Assembly: GCA_965662885.1 (NCBI GenBank)
Contig: CBFIJI010000069.1
Location: 1 to 11,135, forward strand
Direction of reading: 5' to 3'
Length of the DNA stretch: 11,135 bases
DNA from: CBFIJI01 sp965662885
Lineage (GTDB): Bacteria; Bacteroidota; Bacteroidia; Flavobacteriales; Flavobacteriaceae
Positions within the stretch are counted from its first letter, which is position 1; the number at the start of each line of letters is the position of its first letter. The notes below the pieces were generated by a model. It made no database searches and had not been told where the DNA came from. It worked only from the letters and a program-made list of their open reading frames with translations. Shown here in pieces: positions 1 through 6,630 of the stretch. Made by a program: the position numbers and the translations under genes.

Positions 1-1
1 T

Positions 2-781
2 GAAACGGCTCCCTTAAATTTTAATCCAAAATCTATTGAAGAAGTACAAAAATCAGCACAAGGGGAAAACTTCCGCTTACTTGAAAAATCCAATGAGGCC
101 TTACAGAAAGAAAAACAGGCCATTTTAAAACATCCTAACTTCTTTGCTGATCCTATTTTACAAAAGCAATTTAAAACCTTGGACAAAGAAGAAAAGAATC
201 AACGTCTTCAAGCCAAAGAACTAATTACAAAAGTCAATCCCGATATTGAGACGAATGACAAAGATTATGTATTTATTTCCTATATTCTAAAATACTTACC
301 ACAAGGATTAATCGGACTGCTTTTAGCTGTTATTTTTTCTGCTGCGATGAGTTCAACCGCTTCTGAGCTGAATGCCCTTGCAGCAACCACAACCATTGAC
401 TTATACCGCCGTAATCGAAACGGAAGATCGGAACAGCATTATGTCACTATCTCCAAAGTATTCACCTTGGTCTGGGGGCTAATCGCTATTTTATTCGCCA
501 GTTTTGGTAGTCTTTTTGAAAATCTTATCCAACTAGTAAACATCATCGGATCAATCTTCTATGGAACCATTTTGGGTGTCTTTTTAGTAGCCTTTTTTAT
601 AAAAAAAGTAAAAGGGAGTGCCATATTTTATGCAGCACTTCTATCGGAAAGCTGCATTATAGCACTTTATTTCATGGATAAGGTGGGTTATCTTTGGTTG
701 AATGTGATTGGAGCAGTACTAACCGTTATCCTTGCTCTTGGAATACAATTTATTGTTGAACAAAAAAATGCAAAACACTAA
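2..781 (+). CDS. Sodium:solute symporter (SSS family), C-terminal part, 5' end outside window
   Basis: The frame is open from base 2, so this is the 3' part of a longer gene; 259 residues are visible. The first ~80 residues are hydrophilic and rich in Lys, Glu and Gln, and look like a cytoplasmic insertion between membrane segments. About five hydrophobic segments follow. The first ends in SAAMSSTASELNALAA, which resembles the SSS-family TM8 region whose Ser/Thr residues help form the Na2 site in the LeuT fold. The protein ends in a membrane helix and a short VEQKNAKH tail. Known for the family: Na+-coupled uptake of a small solute across the inner membrane. The substrate cannot be read from this fragment. 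A TTG at 179 is an internal codon, not the start. The gene is followed by a hairpin terminator shared with the convergent neighbour. Confidence 0.85.
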   Translation, partial: ETAPLNFNPKSIEEVQKSAQGENFRLLEKSNEALQKEKQAILKHPNFFADPILQKQFKTLDKEEKNQRLQAKELITKVNPDIETNDKDYVFISYILKYLPQGLIGLLLAVIFSAAMSSTASELNALAATTTIDLYRRNRNGRSEQHYVTISKVFTLVWGLIAILFASFGSLFENLIQLVNIIGSIFYGTILGVFLVAFFIKKVKGSAIFYAALLSESCIIALYFMDKVGYLWLNVIGAVLTVILALGIQFIVEQKNAKH

Positions 782-786
782 CGCAT

Positions 787-818
787 AAAAAAAGCCACTT
801 TTAAAGGTGGCTTTTTTT
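787..818. terminator. Bidirectional intrinsic terminator between convergent genes
   Basis: Arms GCCAC (794-798) and GTGGC (807-811) form a hairpin, and the inner TTTAAA bases may extend it with a T-G pair. It is flanked by an A run (787-793) and a T run (812-818), so it can stop transcription from both sides. It lies 5 bases after the symporter stop and about 15 bases beyond the stop of the minus-strand DUF2911 gene. Confidence 0.85.
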
Positions 819-832
819 GAAAAGAGATGCAT

Positions 833-1672
833 TTACATCGCGCTCCATTCTTCAAGAGATTTTTTATTTAATCGAACATAATCCATGTTTTTAGCTTTTT
901 CAGCTAACTCCATAGATTTTTTAGCGGAAGCAATTGCTGCATCTACCTCATTCAAACGAAATAAAATAAGCGATTGTTGACGGTACATCCAATATTTATC
1001 GTCCTCTAAGGCAATGGCTTTTGCGATCCAAACTTTGGCTTGTTTTAAATCTAGATTTTCAGCCAAATAATAACCGGCTGCTCTGTAGTAATCATTCACT
1101 TTTGGGGAATCTGACATGGTTTTTTTGATACTAGCAATGGTATTTTTTACGGTAGCAACCTTAAAAGGAACAACTACTTTTGCTGTATCCCAAGAAATTG
1201 CTAAGTCAGCTCCATTATTACCTAAGTTCTGAAATGCAATTGTAAATGAAGCAACAGACTCGTTCAAATTGACTACCGGAAATTCAAAACTTGCTGCTAC
1301 ATGTTTACTATTCCATTCTTGAGGTATTCCCCAATTATCGGTTTTAGTATAAAAGAAAATCTCCCACATGGTGGCACCAGGACGAGTGAAAAGGGCATAA
1401 TTCCCAGCTGGAATTGTAACCCCTTTGATAGTAATAGGGTCAGAGAAACTGATTTTAGTATTATCGTTAGCACCTGTTCGCCAAATTTCACCATAAGGCA
1501 CTAAGGCTCCCATGATGGCACGATCTCGAGTTGCTGGTCGGGAATAGGTAAGCGTAAATTCAGTCAAACCAACGGTTTGCATGATTGTGGCTGCAGGGCT
1601 AGGCTGTGGCGTTTTTACTTGGGAAAAACCCAAAGTAAAACCTAACAAAAAAAACAGTGGAATGTATTTCAT
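833..1672 (-). CDS. Exported DUF2911 protein with C-terminal TPR-like helices
   Basis: This 279-residue protein starts with a signal peptide (hydrophobic IPLFFLLGFTLG, likely cleavage after GFS near residue 17), so it is exported. Residues ~24-165 match DUF2911: SPAATIMQTVG, then YSRPATRDRAIMG, then LVPYGEIWRTGAN (residues 58-69) and the AGNYALFTRPG strand. This beta-rich domain is common in Bacteroidota and has no assigned biochemical role. Residues ~185-275 are helical with TPR-like spacing (YYRAAGYYLAENLDLKQAKVWIAKAI, broken here only by description; then a second pair around AIASAKKSMELA), suggesting protein-protein contacts. The ATG at 1672 puts the signal peptide at the very N-terminus. 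The gene stands alone, convergent with the symporter and divergent from the propeller/amidohydrolase gene. No clear promoter box was found upstream of it. Family assignment is firm and function unknown. Confidence 0.9.
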   Translation of the reverse strand: MKYIPLFFLLGFTLGFSQVKTPQPSPAATIMQTVGLTEFTLTYSRPATRDRAIMGALVPYGEIWRTGANDNTKISFSDPITIKGVTIPAGNYALFTRPGATMWEIFFYTKTDNWGIPQEWNSKHVAASFEFPVVNLNESVASFTIAFQNLGNNGADLAISWDTAKVVVPFKVATVKNTIASIKKTMSDSPKVNDYYRAAGYYLAENLDLKQAKVWIAKAIALEDDKYWMYRQQSLILFRLNEVDAAIASAKKSMELAEKAKNMDYVRLNKKSLEEWSAM

Positions 1673-1832
1673 AATTCGGGTTTTAAAAATTTTAATAAAT
1701 GTACAAGGAAATCACTCTTAAAAAAAAACTTTTAACGGTTCTCTAACGATCTGATGCAACGAATGTAAATTGTATTAAAAAAAACCTGAAAATACTAGAG
1801 GGAAAATTTTTAACTCAATTCAAAGATTATCG

Positions 1833-1840
1833 TATTTTTG
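1833..1840 (+). promoter_or_regulatory. Bacteroidota-type -7 box upstream of the propeller/amidohydrolase gene
   Basis: TATTTTTG matches the Bacteroidota primary sigma-factor -7 consensus TAnnTTTG exactly. No good TTG -33 box sits at the usual distance; only a T run occurs near 1807-1811. Initiation would fall near 1847, leaving a leader of about 47 bases to the ATG at 1894 or 68 bases to the one at 1915. The rest of the 1673-1893 divergent region is AT-rich, and I see no strong structure in it. Confidence 0.45.
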
Positions 1841-1914
1841 GAATAACTCCTTTTCTTTTACCACATATAAACCAATATTTACCTATTAAATAAATGAAAT
1901 TTACATTTTTAACT

Positions 1915-4900
1915 ATGAAAAAAATAGTTTTATTCTTACTGATTTTCGCTGTTAACAATACAGCTTTTGCCCAAAAGGACAGTACTAAAGTGGACACGAA
2001 AGTGACCAACAAAAAGGGGCTCCCTTTAAAAGAAGCCAGAAGTCTTTCGATTAAAACCGACACGGGAACTTGGCTTTCTCTAGATGTTAGCCCAGATGGT
2101 AAAACACTTGCTTTTGATCTCTTAGGTGATCTTTACTTACTTCCCATTAGCGGTGGAAAAGCAAAAAGAATTACGGAAGGTTTGGCCTTTGATTCACAAC
2201 CTAAATTTTCACCCGATGGGGAATCGTTGTTGTTTTTATCCGATCGAAGTGGTGGAAACAATGTGTGGACACTCAATATTGAAAAGGGGGACACTTTACA
2301 AATAACCAAAGGAGATACCAAAAATGTACAATCAGCCGTATGGTCTCCTGATGGAAAATACGTAGCTGTAAGCCAAGGAATCCGAAATTTGAAACTACAT
2401 CTTTACCATATTGACGGAGGAAGTGGGACACAATTAATCAGTGAACCGGAACGATTAAAAACAGTAGAACCTAATTTCAGTGCTGATGGACGTTATATAT
2501 GGTTCTCCAAACGAATGGGAGCTTGGCAGTATAACGCTTCTTTACCACAATATCAATTGGCTGTTTACGATCGTGATACGGGTAAAACTGAAAACAGAAC
2601 ATCTCGCTATGGTTCAGCATTTTCACCCACCCTTTCTCCCGATGGAAAATGGTTGGTTTATGGAAGTCGATGGAACGATCAAACCGGATTGGTTGCTCGA
2701 AATTTAGAAAATGGTATGGAAAAATGGTTAGCCTATCCAGTACAACGGGATGAACAGGAATCCATTGCTCCATTAGGAGTACTTCCAGGGATGGCGTTTA
2801 CACCAGACAGCCAGCATCTAATTGCTTCATACGGTGGGAAAATACACAGTATCCCGATCAATGGTGGGGCAGCTAAAAACATTCCTTTTGAAGTGGAAGA
2901 AAAAGTTGCTTTGGGAGCACAATTGAAATTTGATTACCCCATGAGCGATGCTTCGGAATTTACAGTCACTCAAATCCGTGACCCCAAAGTGGCTCCCGAC
3001 GGAAAAAGTATTGCTTTTACGGCTTTAAACCGTTTGTATAAAATGGATATATTGACCAAAAAAATAATGCGTTTAACCAATTTTGAGTTTACCGAAGCTA
3101 TGCCAAGTTGGAGCCCTGACAGCAAAGAAATTGCTTTTGTAACTTGGGACACTTCCCAAGGGGGGCATTTATATAAAGTTGCCGCCAATGGAAAAGGAAA
3201 GCCAATCAAACTATCTGAGGAAGCTGCATTATATACGGAGCCAGCTTGGAACAAGAATGGGAAAATTGTTTTATTTTCTGGTTCACAACAACAATTTAAA
3301 CAGGCGACTGGTCCGTACTCCTTAATGAGAAAAAAAGACTTAATTTGGGTATCAGCACAGGGTTCATCTTCTAATTTTATTGCTAATGCTGATAATAACT
3401 CCAACCCCCATTTTGTCAATACTGATGATCGCATTTATTTATACAATGGTTCTAAGGGGCTTATCTCCATTCGTTGGGACGGTACAGACACAAAAACCTA
3501 TGCCAATGTTGAAGGAATTACCGTTTACGGTTCGATCTACGATGACCAACATCTTTTATCTGACCATCCAGAAGCTCCTAAAAAAACACCTTCCAAAGCC
3601 AGCAAAGTCATTAAAGCGCCTAAAGGTGACTATGCCTTAGCACAAATCAATAATGATATTTATGTGGTCACAATTCCTTATGTTGGAGCAAAAGCCATAA
3701 AAATCAATACTGGAAAGCCTGAAAGTGCTAGTTTTCCAAGTATAAAGCTAACAGAATTAGGGGGACAATTCCCAAGTTGGGACAAAAACGGAACAACCGT
3801 CTATTGGTCTTTAGGTAAAACTTTATTTCGCTTCAACGTCGATGAAGCCAAGCGAATGAAAAAATTAGCAGATGCCGCCAAAAAAGAAAAAGAAGCTAAT
3901 AAAGATGATCAAACAGTAGCCAAGGACAAAAAAGAAGACCAAGAAGAAGACAAAGAAGAGGATAAAGATAAATTCAAATACACCCCCAAAGAAACCAAAA
4001 TTGAGGTAGTCGTTCAACGGGATATTCCAAAGTCTAAAATCGCAATAGTCAATGCAACGATTATTACCATGAACGCTGATGAGATCATTGAAAATGGAAC
4101 TGTGCTAATTGAGAATAATCGTATTAAAGCTGTTGGAAAAACTTCAACAATGACCATTGCTGATGATGTCCACACTATTGATGCCAATGTTAAATACATT
4201 ATCCCAGGATTTGTAGATACCCATGCGCACCTTCGTCCAGCTTGGGGGATTCATAAAAACGAAAGTTGGGCCTATGCGGCTAATCTAGCCTATGGAGTCA
4301 CAACAACACGTGATCCTCAAACAGGAACCACTGATGTGTTGACTTATGCCGATATGGTAGAAGCTGGAATGATGACTGGTCCAAGAATTTATTCTACAGG
4401 CCCTGGAGTGGGCTATTGGGGATACAACATAAAGAGTTTGGAACACGCACGTAATGTTTTAAAACAATACTCAGAACATTACAATACGAAAACCATTAAA
4501 ATGTATCTCACTGGAAACAGAAAACACAGGCAATGGATTATTCAGGCTGCAAAAGAACAGGAATTGATGCCCACCACGGAAGGAGGTTTGGATTTTAAAC
4601 TCAATGTTACCCAAATTTTGGATGGCTATCCAGGACATGAACATTCTTTTCCAATATATCCGCTCTACAGTGATTTTATCCAATTTGTTGCGGGTTCACA
4701 AACTGCTTACACCCCTACTCTATTGGTTTCTTACGGTGGTCCTTGGGCTGAAAATTATTACTATGCAACCGAAAACGTTCAGAACGATAAAAAGTTAAAT
4801 TACTTTACACCAAAATCAGAGTTGGATGCCAAATCGCGTAGAAGAAATGCTGGCTGGTTTATGGAAGAAGAACATGTTTTCAAAGATCATGCGGTATTTG

Positions 4901-5289
4901 TCAATGATCTGGTTGATGCTAAAGGAATTGCTGGTGTTGGATCGCATGGTCAATTACAAGGCTTGGGCTTTCATTGGGAACTATGGAGTATGCAAGCAGG
5001 AGGAATGACCCCACACGAATCCCTTCAGGTAGCAACAATTATTGGAGCTGAAGCAATTGGTTTATCAAAGGATATTGGAAGCATTGAAAAAAACAAAATG
5101 GCTGACTTAATTCTTTTGGATAAAAATCCATTGGAGGACATTCGAAACACCAATAGCGTCCATCAAGTCATTAAAAATGGTCGCGTATATGATGGTAATT
5201 CCTTAGATCAAATGTATCCGCTTCAAAAGAAACAATCCGTACAAGAATGGTATCAAGCTGAACCTAATAATCTACCCGGAATAAAATAA
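1915..5289 (+). CDS. Exported TolB-like beta-propeller/amidohydrolase-family fusion protein
   Basis: Two in-frame ATGs compete, 1894 and 1915. I prefer 1915 because it begins a clean signal peptide (MKKIVLFLLIFAVNNTAFA, cleavage before QKD). Residue numbers below count from 1894. Residues ~50-640 hold repeated WD40-like/TolB propeller units with SPDGK-type turns (for example VSPDGKTLAF, FSPDGESLLF, WSPDGKYVAV, LSPDGKWLVY, WSPDSKEIAF). A Lys/Glu/Asp-rich linker spans ~653-695. Residues ~705-1110 resemble a metal-dependent amidohydrolase: a small beta domain, then PGFVDTHAH with H777 and H779, K869, H915/H917, and the C-terminal GSIEKNKMADLILLD signature. The usual Asp ligand region reads GVGSHGQ (1014-1020), so the metal site is not canonical. 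The protein is probably periplasmic and acts on a peptide-like or cyclic amide substrate, but the substrate is unknown. Its length of about 1,100 residues fits this fusion family. A strong terminator follows. Confidence 0.88.
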   Translation: MKKIVLFLLIFAVNNTAFAQKDSTKVDTKVTNKKGLPLKEARSLSIKTDTGTWLSLDVSPDGKTLAFDLLGDLYLLPISGGKAKRITEGLAFDSQPKFSPDGESLLFLSDRSGGNNVWTLNIEKGDTLQITKGDTKNVQSAVWSPDGKYVAVSQGIRNLKLHLYHIDGGSGTQLISEPERLKTVEPNFSADGRYIWFSKRMGAWQYNASLPQYQLAVYDRDTGKTENRTSRYGSAFSPTLSPDGKWLVYGSRWNDQTGLVARNLENGMEKWLAYPVQRDEQESIAPLGVLPGMAFTPDSQHLIASYGGKIHSIPINGGAAKNIPFEVEEKVALGAQLKFDYPMSDASEFTVTQIRDPKVAPDGKSIAFTALNRLYKMDILTKKIMRLTNFEFTEAMPSWSPDSKEIAFVTWDTSQGGHLYKVAANGKGKPIKLSEEAALYTEPAWNKNGKIVLFSGSQQQFKQATGPYSLMRKKDLIWVSAQGSSSNFIANADNNSNPHFVNTDDRIYLYNGSKGLISIRWDGTDTKTYANVEGITVYGSIYDDQHLLSDHPEAPKKTPSKASKVIKAPKGDYALAQINNDIYVVTIPYVGAKAIKINTGKPESASFPSIKLTELGGQFPSWDKNGTTVYWSLGKTLFRFNVDEAKRMKKLADAAKKEKEANKDDQTVAKDKKEDQEEDKEEDKDKFKYTPKETKIEVVVQRDIPKSKIAIVNATIITMNADEIIENGTVLIENNRIKAVGKTSTMTIADDVHTIDANVKYIIPGFVDTHAHLRPAWGIHKNESWAYAANLAYGVTTTRDPQTGTTDVLTYADMVEAGMMTGPRIYSTGPGVGYWGYNIKSLEHARNVLKQYSEHYNTKTIKMYLTGNRKHRQWIIQAAKEQELMPTTEGGLDFKLNVTQILDGYPGHEHSFPIYPLYSDFIQFVAGSQTAYTPTLLVSYGGPWAENYYYATENVQNDKKLNYFTPKSELDAKSRRRNAGWFMEEEHVFKDHAVFVNDLVDAKGIAGVGSHGQLQGLGFHWELWSMQAGGMTPHESLQVATIIGAEAIGLSKDIGSIEKNKMADLILLDKNPLEDIRNTNSVHQVIKNGRVYDGNSLDQMYPLQKKQSVQEWYQAEPNNLPGIK

Positions 5290-5313
5290 AAAAGAAGCAG
5301 AAACACTCTTTTT

Positions 5314-5346
5314 AAAGGCCTTTGTAGAACATGCAAAGGCCTTTTT
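5314..5346 (+). terminator. Strong intrinsic terminator after the propeller/amidohydrolase gene
   Basis: Perfect 11-base arms AAAGGCCTTTG (5314-5324) and CAAAGGCCTTT (5334-5344) enclose a 9-base loop, and the T run extends to 5346. It separates the amidohydrolase gene from the photolyase operon. Confidence 0.9.
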
Positions 5347-5399
5347 CTATTGTATAATCCGATGATTTCCTCAGTTGTTCATATTTGTATTAATTATTT

Positions 5400-5429
5400 T
5401 GTTTAATAATTTTTTGATAAGGTTAAACA
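5400..5429. promoter_or_regulatory. Inverted repeat over the -33 region of the photolyase operon promoter (possible operator)
   Basis: TGTTTAA (5400-5406) and TTAAACA (5423-5429) are perfect 7-base inverted repeats, about 23 bases centre to centre, and they flank the TTG -33 box. A second overlapping inverted repeat, AATTATT (5392-5398) with AATAATT (5405-5411), lies just upstream. A dimeric regulator could bind here. The region is very AT-rich, so chance is a real alternative, and no regulator gene is visible in the window. Confidence 0.3.
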
Positions 5430-5442
5430 TTTCGTATATTTG
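5414..5442 (+). promoter_or_regulatory. Bacteroidota-type promoter of the photolyase operon
   Basis: A TTG at 5414-5416 (inside a TTTG) is followed after 18 bases by TATATTTG at 5435-5442. This matches the Bacteroidota consensus of a TTTG -33 box and a TAnnTTTG -7 box at near-standard spacing. Transcription would start near 5447-5450, only about 8-12 bases before the SRPBCC ATG at 5458, so the mRNA would be nearly leaderless. No other good promoter box was seen before the operon, and the downstream gene junctions leave no room for internal intergenic promoters. Confidence 0.6.
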
Positions 5443-5443
5443 A

Positions 5444-5461
5444 ATGAAACTATATTTATGA
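5444..5461 (+). other. Five-codon upstream ORF overlapping the SRPBCC start
   Basis: ATG AAA CTA TAT TTA TGA would encode MKLYL and stop at a TGA overlapping the SRPBCC start codon (ATGA arrangement). The next gene begins MKLYR, so the two starts resemble an imperfect 14-base tandem duplication (10 of 14 bases match). If transcription begins near 5448, as the promoter suggests, this ORF would not be transcribed whole. It may be only the remnant of a duplication. Confidence 0.25.
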
Positions 5462-5919
5462 AGTTATATCGCCTGCAAACAATCCAGCAGTTACCCATAT
5501 CAAAAAATGAAGCATGGGAGTTTTTATCGGATCCTAATAATCTTAAAACGATCACTCCTGATTATATGGGTTTTAAAATACTATATGGCGCTGAAAAAAA
5601 AATGTATGCGGGTCAGATCATTCAATATATTGTTACTCCTGTCTTGGGAATTCCAACAAAATGGGTGACAGAAATCACCCATGTTAAAGAAGGCGATTAC
5701 TTTGTGGACGAACAGCGTTTCGGTCCCTACGCCCTTTGGCATCACAAACATTTTATTAAGGAGATTGATGGAGGTATTGAAATGGAAGATATCATCGATT
5801 ACAAAATCCCTTTTGGATTTTTAGGCCAATGGGTACATCCCATAATTGTAGCACCTAAACTCAAAGAGATCTTCAATTATCGAAGGAAAAAACTAATTGA
5901 ACTTTATGGAACACTATAA
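5458..5919 (+). CDS. SRPBCC-family ligand-binding protein, first gene of the photolyase operon
   Basis: This 153-residue soluble protein has no signal peptide or membrane segment. Its N-terminal pattern (hydrophobic strand, NEAWEFLSDPNNLKTITPDYMGF) is that of the START/SRPBCC helix-grip fold, which holds a hydrophobic ligand in a deep cavity. A conserved-looking block FVDEQRFGPYALWHHKH lies at residues 82-98, and the C-terminal amphipathic helix (KLKEIFNYRRKKLIELYG) fits the fold's long closing helix. Such proteins are sometimes annotated as cell-division-inhibitor-like, but the sequence gives no direct support for that role. I chose ATG 5458 over an in-frame TTG at 5440 because 5440 lies inside the -7 promoter box. 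The next gene follows after 4 bases. From established knowledge, SRPBCC and dehydrogenase genes recur beside photolyase genes in light-responsive clusters of other bacteria. The ligand is unknown. Confidence 0.82.
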   Translation: MKLYRLQTIQQLPISKNEAWEFLSDPNNLKTITPDYMGFKILYGAEKKMYAGQIIQYIVTPVLGIPTKWVTEITHVKEGDYFVDEQRFGPYALWHHKHFIKEIDGGIEMEDIIDYKIPFGFLGQWVHPIIVAPKLKEIFNYRRKKLIELYGTL

Positions 5920-5923
5920 GCAT

Positions 5924-6625
5924 ATGTTGAAAGATAAAAATATTTTAATTGTTGGAGGAAGCTCAGGAATAGGTTTAGCATTAACCAAACAACTGGAACA
6001 GTCCAACCGAGTTTTTGTAGCCAGTCGAAGCAACGAAAGTCTTCAGGGAATTCAATGTGAGCACATCCCATATGATGTGGTCAATGATATGCTTGATACA
6101 TCTGCACTTCCAGACCAATTGGATGGCTTTGTATATTGCCCAGGAACAATAAACCTAAGACCCTTTAAAGCCTTAAAGGCCGAAGCCTTTAAAACAGATT
6201 TTGAAGTTAATGTAATGGGAGCGATTAAAACGCTGCAAGCCGTCTTAGGAAAGCTGAATAATGCTGCGCCTGCAAGTGTTGTTTTTTTTAGTACTGTTGC
6301 CGTACAAACAGGGATGCCGTTTCATGCTTCTGTTGCCACCGCCAAAGGAGCCCTTGAAGGCTTAGCTCGTTCCCTTGCAGCGGAACTAGCACCAAAAATT
6401 AGGGTCAACGTGATTGCACCCTCCCTTACCACCACACCTTTAGCAGATAAATTTTTAAACAACGAAACGAAACTTGAAAAGGCCAACCAACGCCACCCCT
6501 TAGGTCGTGTTGGAAGCGCGGAAGAAATCGCTGCTGCTGCTGCTTTTCTACTCGGAGATACCAGCGGATGGATGACTGGACAAATAATGCATATAGATGG
6601 AGGTATTGGAACCTTAAAAACATAA
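5924..6625 (+). CDS. Short-chain dehydrogenase/reductase-like protein lacking the catalytic Tyr
   Basis: From ATG 5924 the product is 233 residues, MLKDKNILIVGG..., a normal SDR start 4 bases after the SRPBCC stop. Upstream in-frame starts (TTG 5897, ATG 5906) would overlap that gene and add no family sequence. The Rossmann nucleotide-binding motif GGSSGIG is at residues 11-17, and the structural NAG-type motif is altered to YCPGT (71-75). Asn96, Ser123 and Lys141 of the usual tetrad are present, but the YxxxK position reads VATAK (Val137), so the acid/base Tyr is missing. The C-terminus has the classical RVNVIAPSLTTTPLA and GQIMHIDGG elements. NAD(P) binding is likely. Ordinary carbonyl/alcohol oxidoreduction is doubtful unless another residue substitutes. 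It may be an atypical reductase or a nucleotide-sensing partner. It is followed 5 bases later by the photolyase. Confidence 0.88.
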   Translation: MLKDKNILIVGGSSGIGLALTKQLEQSNRVFVASRSNESLQGIQCEHIPYDVVNDMLDTSALPDQLDGFVYCPGTINLRPFKALKAEAFKTDFEVNVMGAIKTLQAVLGKLNNAAPASVVFFSTVAVQTGMPFHASVATAKGALEGLARSLAAELAPKIRVNVIAPSLTTTPLADKFLNNETKLEKANQRHPLGRVGSAEEIAAAAAFLLGDTSGWMTGQIMHIDGGIGTLKT

Positions 6626-6630
6626 TATAA

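Noticed and set aside
179..181. TTG as the real start of a short membrane protein
   Set aside because: The frame stays open to the window edge and the product is clearly a symporter C-terminus.
1673..1893. Small RNA, riboswitch or minus-strand promoter in the divergent region
   Set aside because: No stable hairpin or exact TAnnTTTG box is visible on the minus strand; only weak near-matches such as TACATTTA occur.
2970..3434. 154-codon minus-strand open frame inside the propeller gene
   Set aside because: It is antisense to a well-supported coding region, and its translation resembles no protein family.
5381..5387. Alternative -7 box (CATATTTG, 5380-5387) further upstream
   Set aside because: It mismatches the leading T and has no TTG box at proper distance; the 5414-5442 promoter fits better.
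5440..5457. TTG start giving a six-residue extension of the SRPBCC protein
   Set aside because: The TTG lies inside the -7 promoter box and the extension matches nothing in the family; ATG 5458 is better.
5897..5923. Earlier starts (TTG 5897, ATG 5906) for the SDR gene
   Set aside because: They overlap the SRPBCC end and add residues before the normal SDR N-terminus; ATG 5924 gives the expected spacing.
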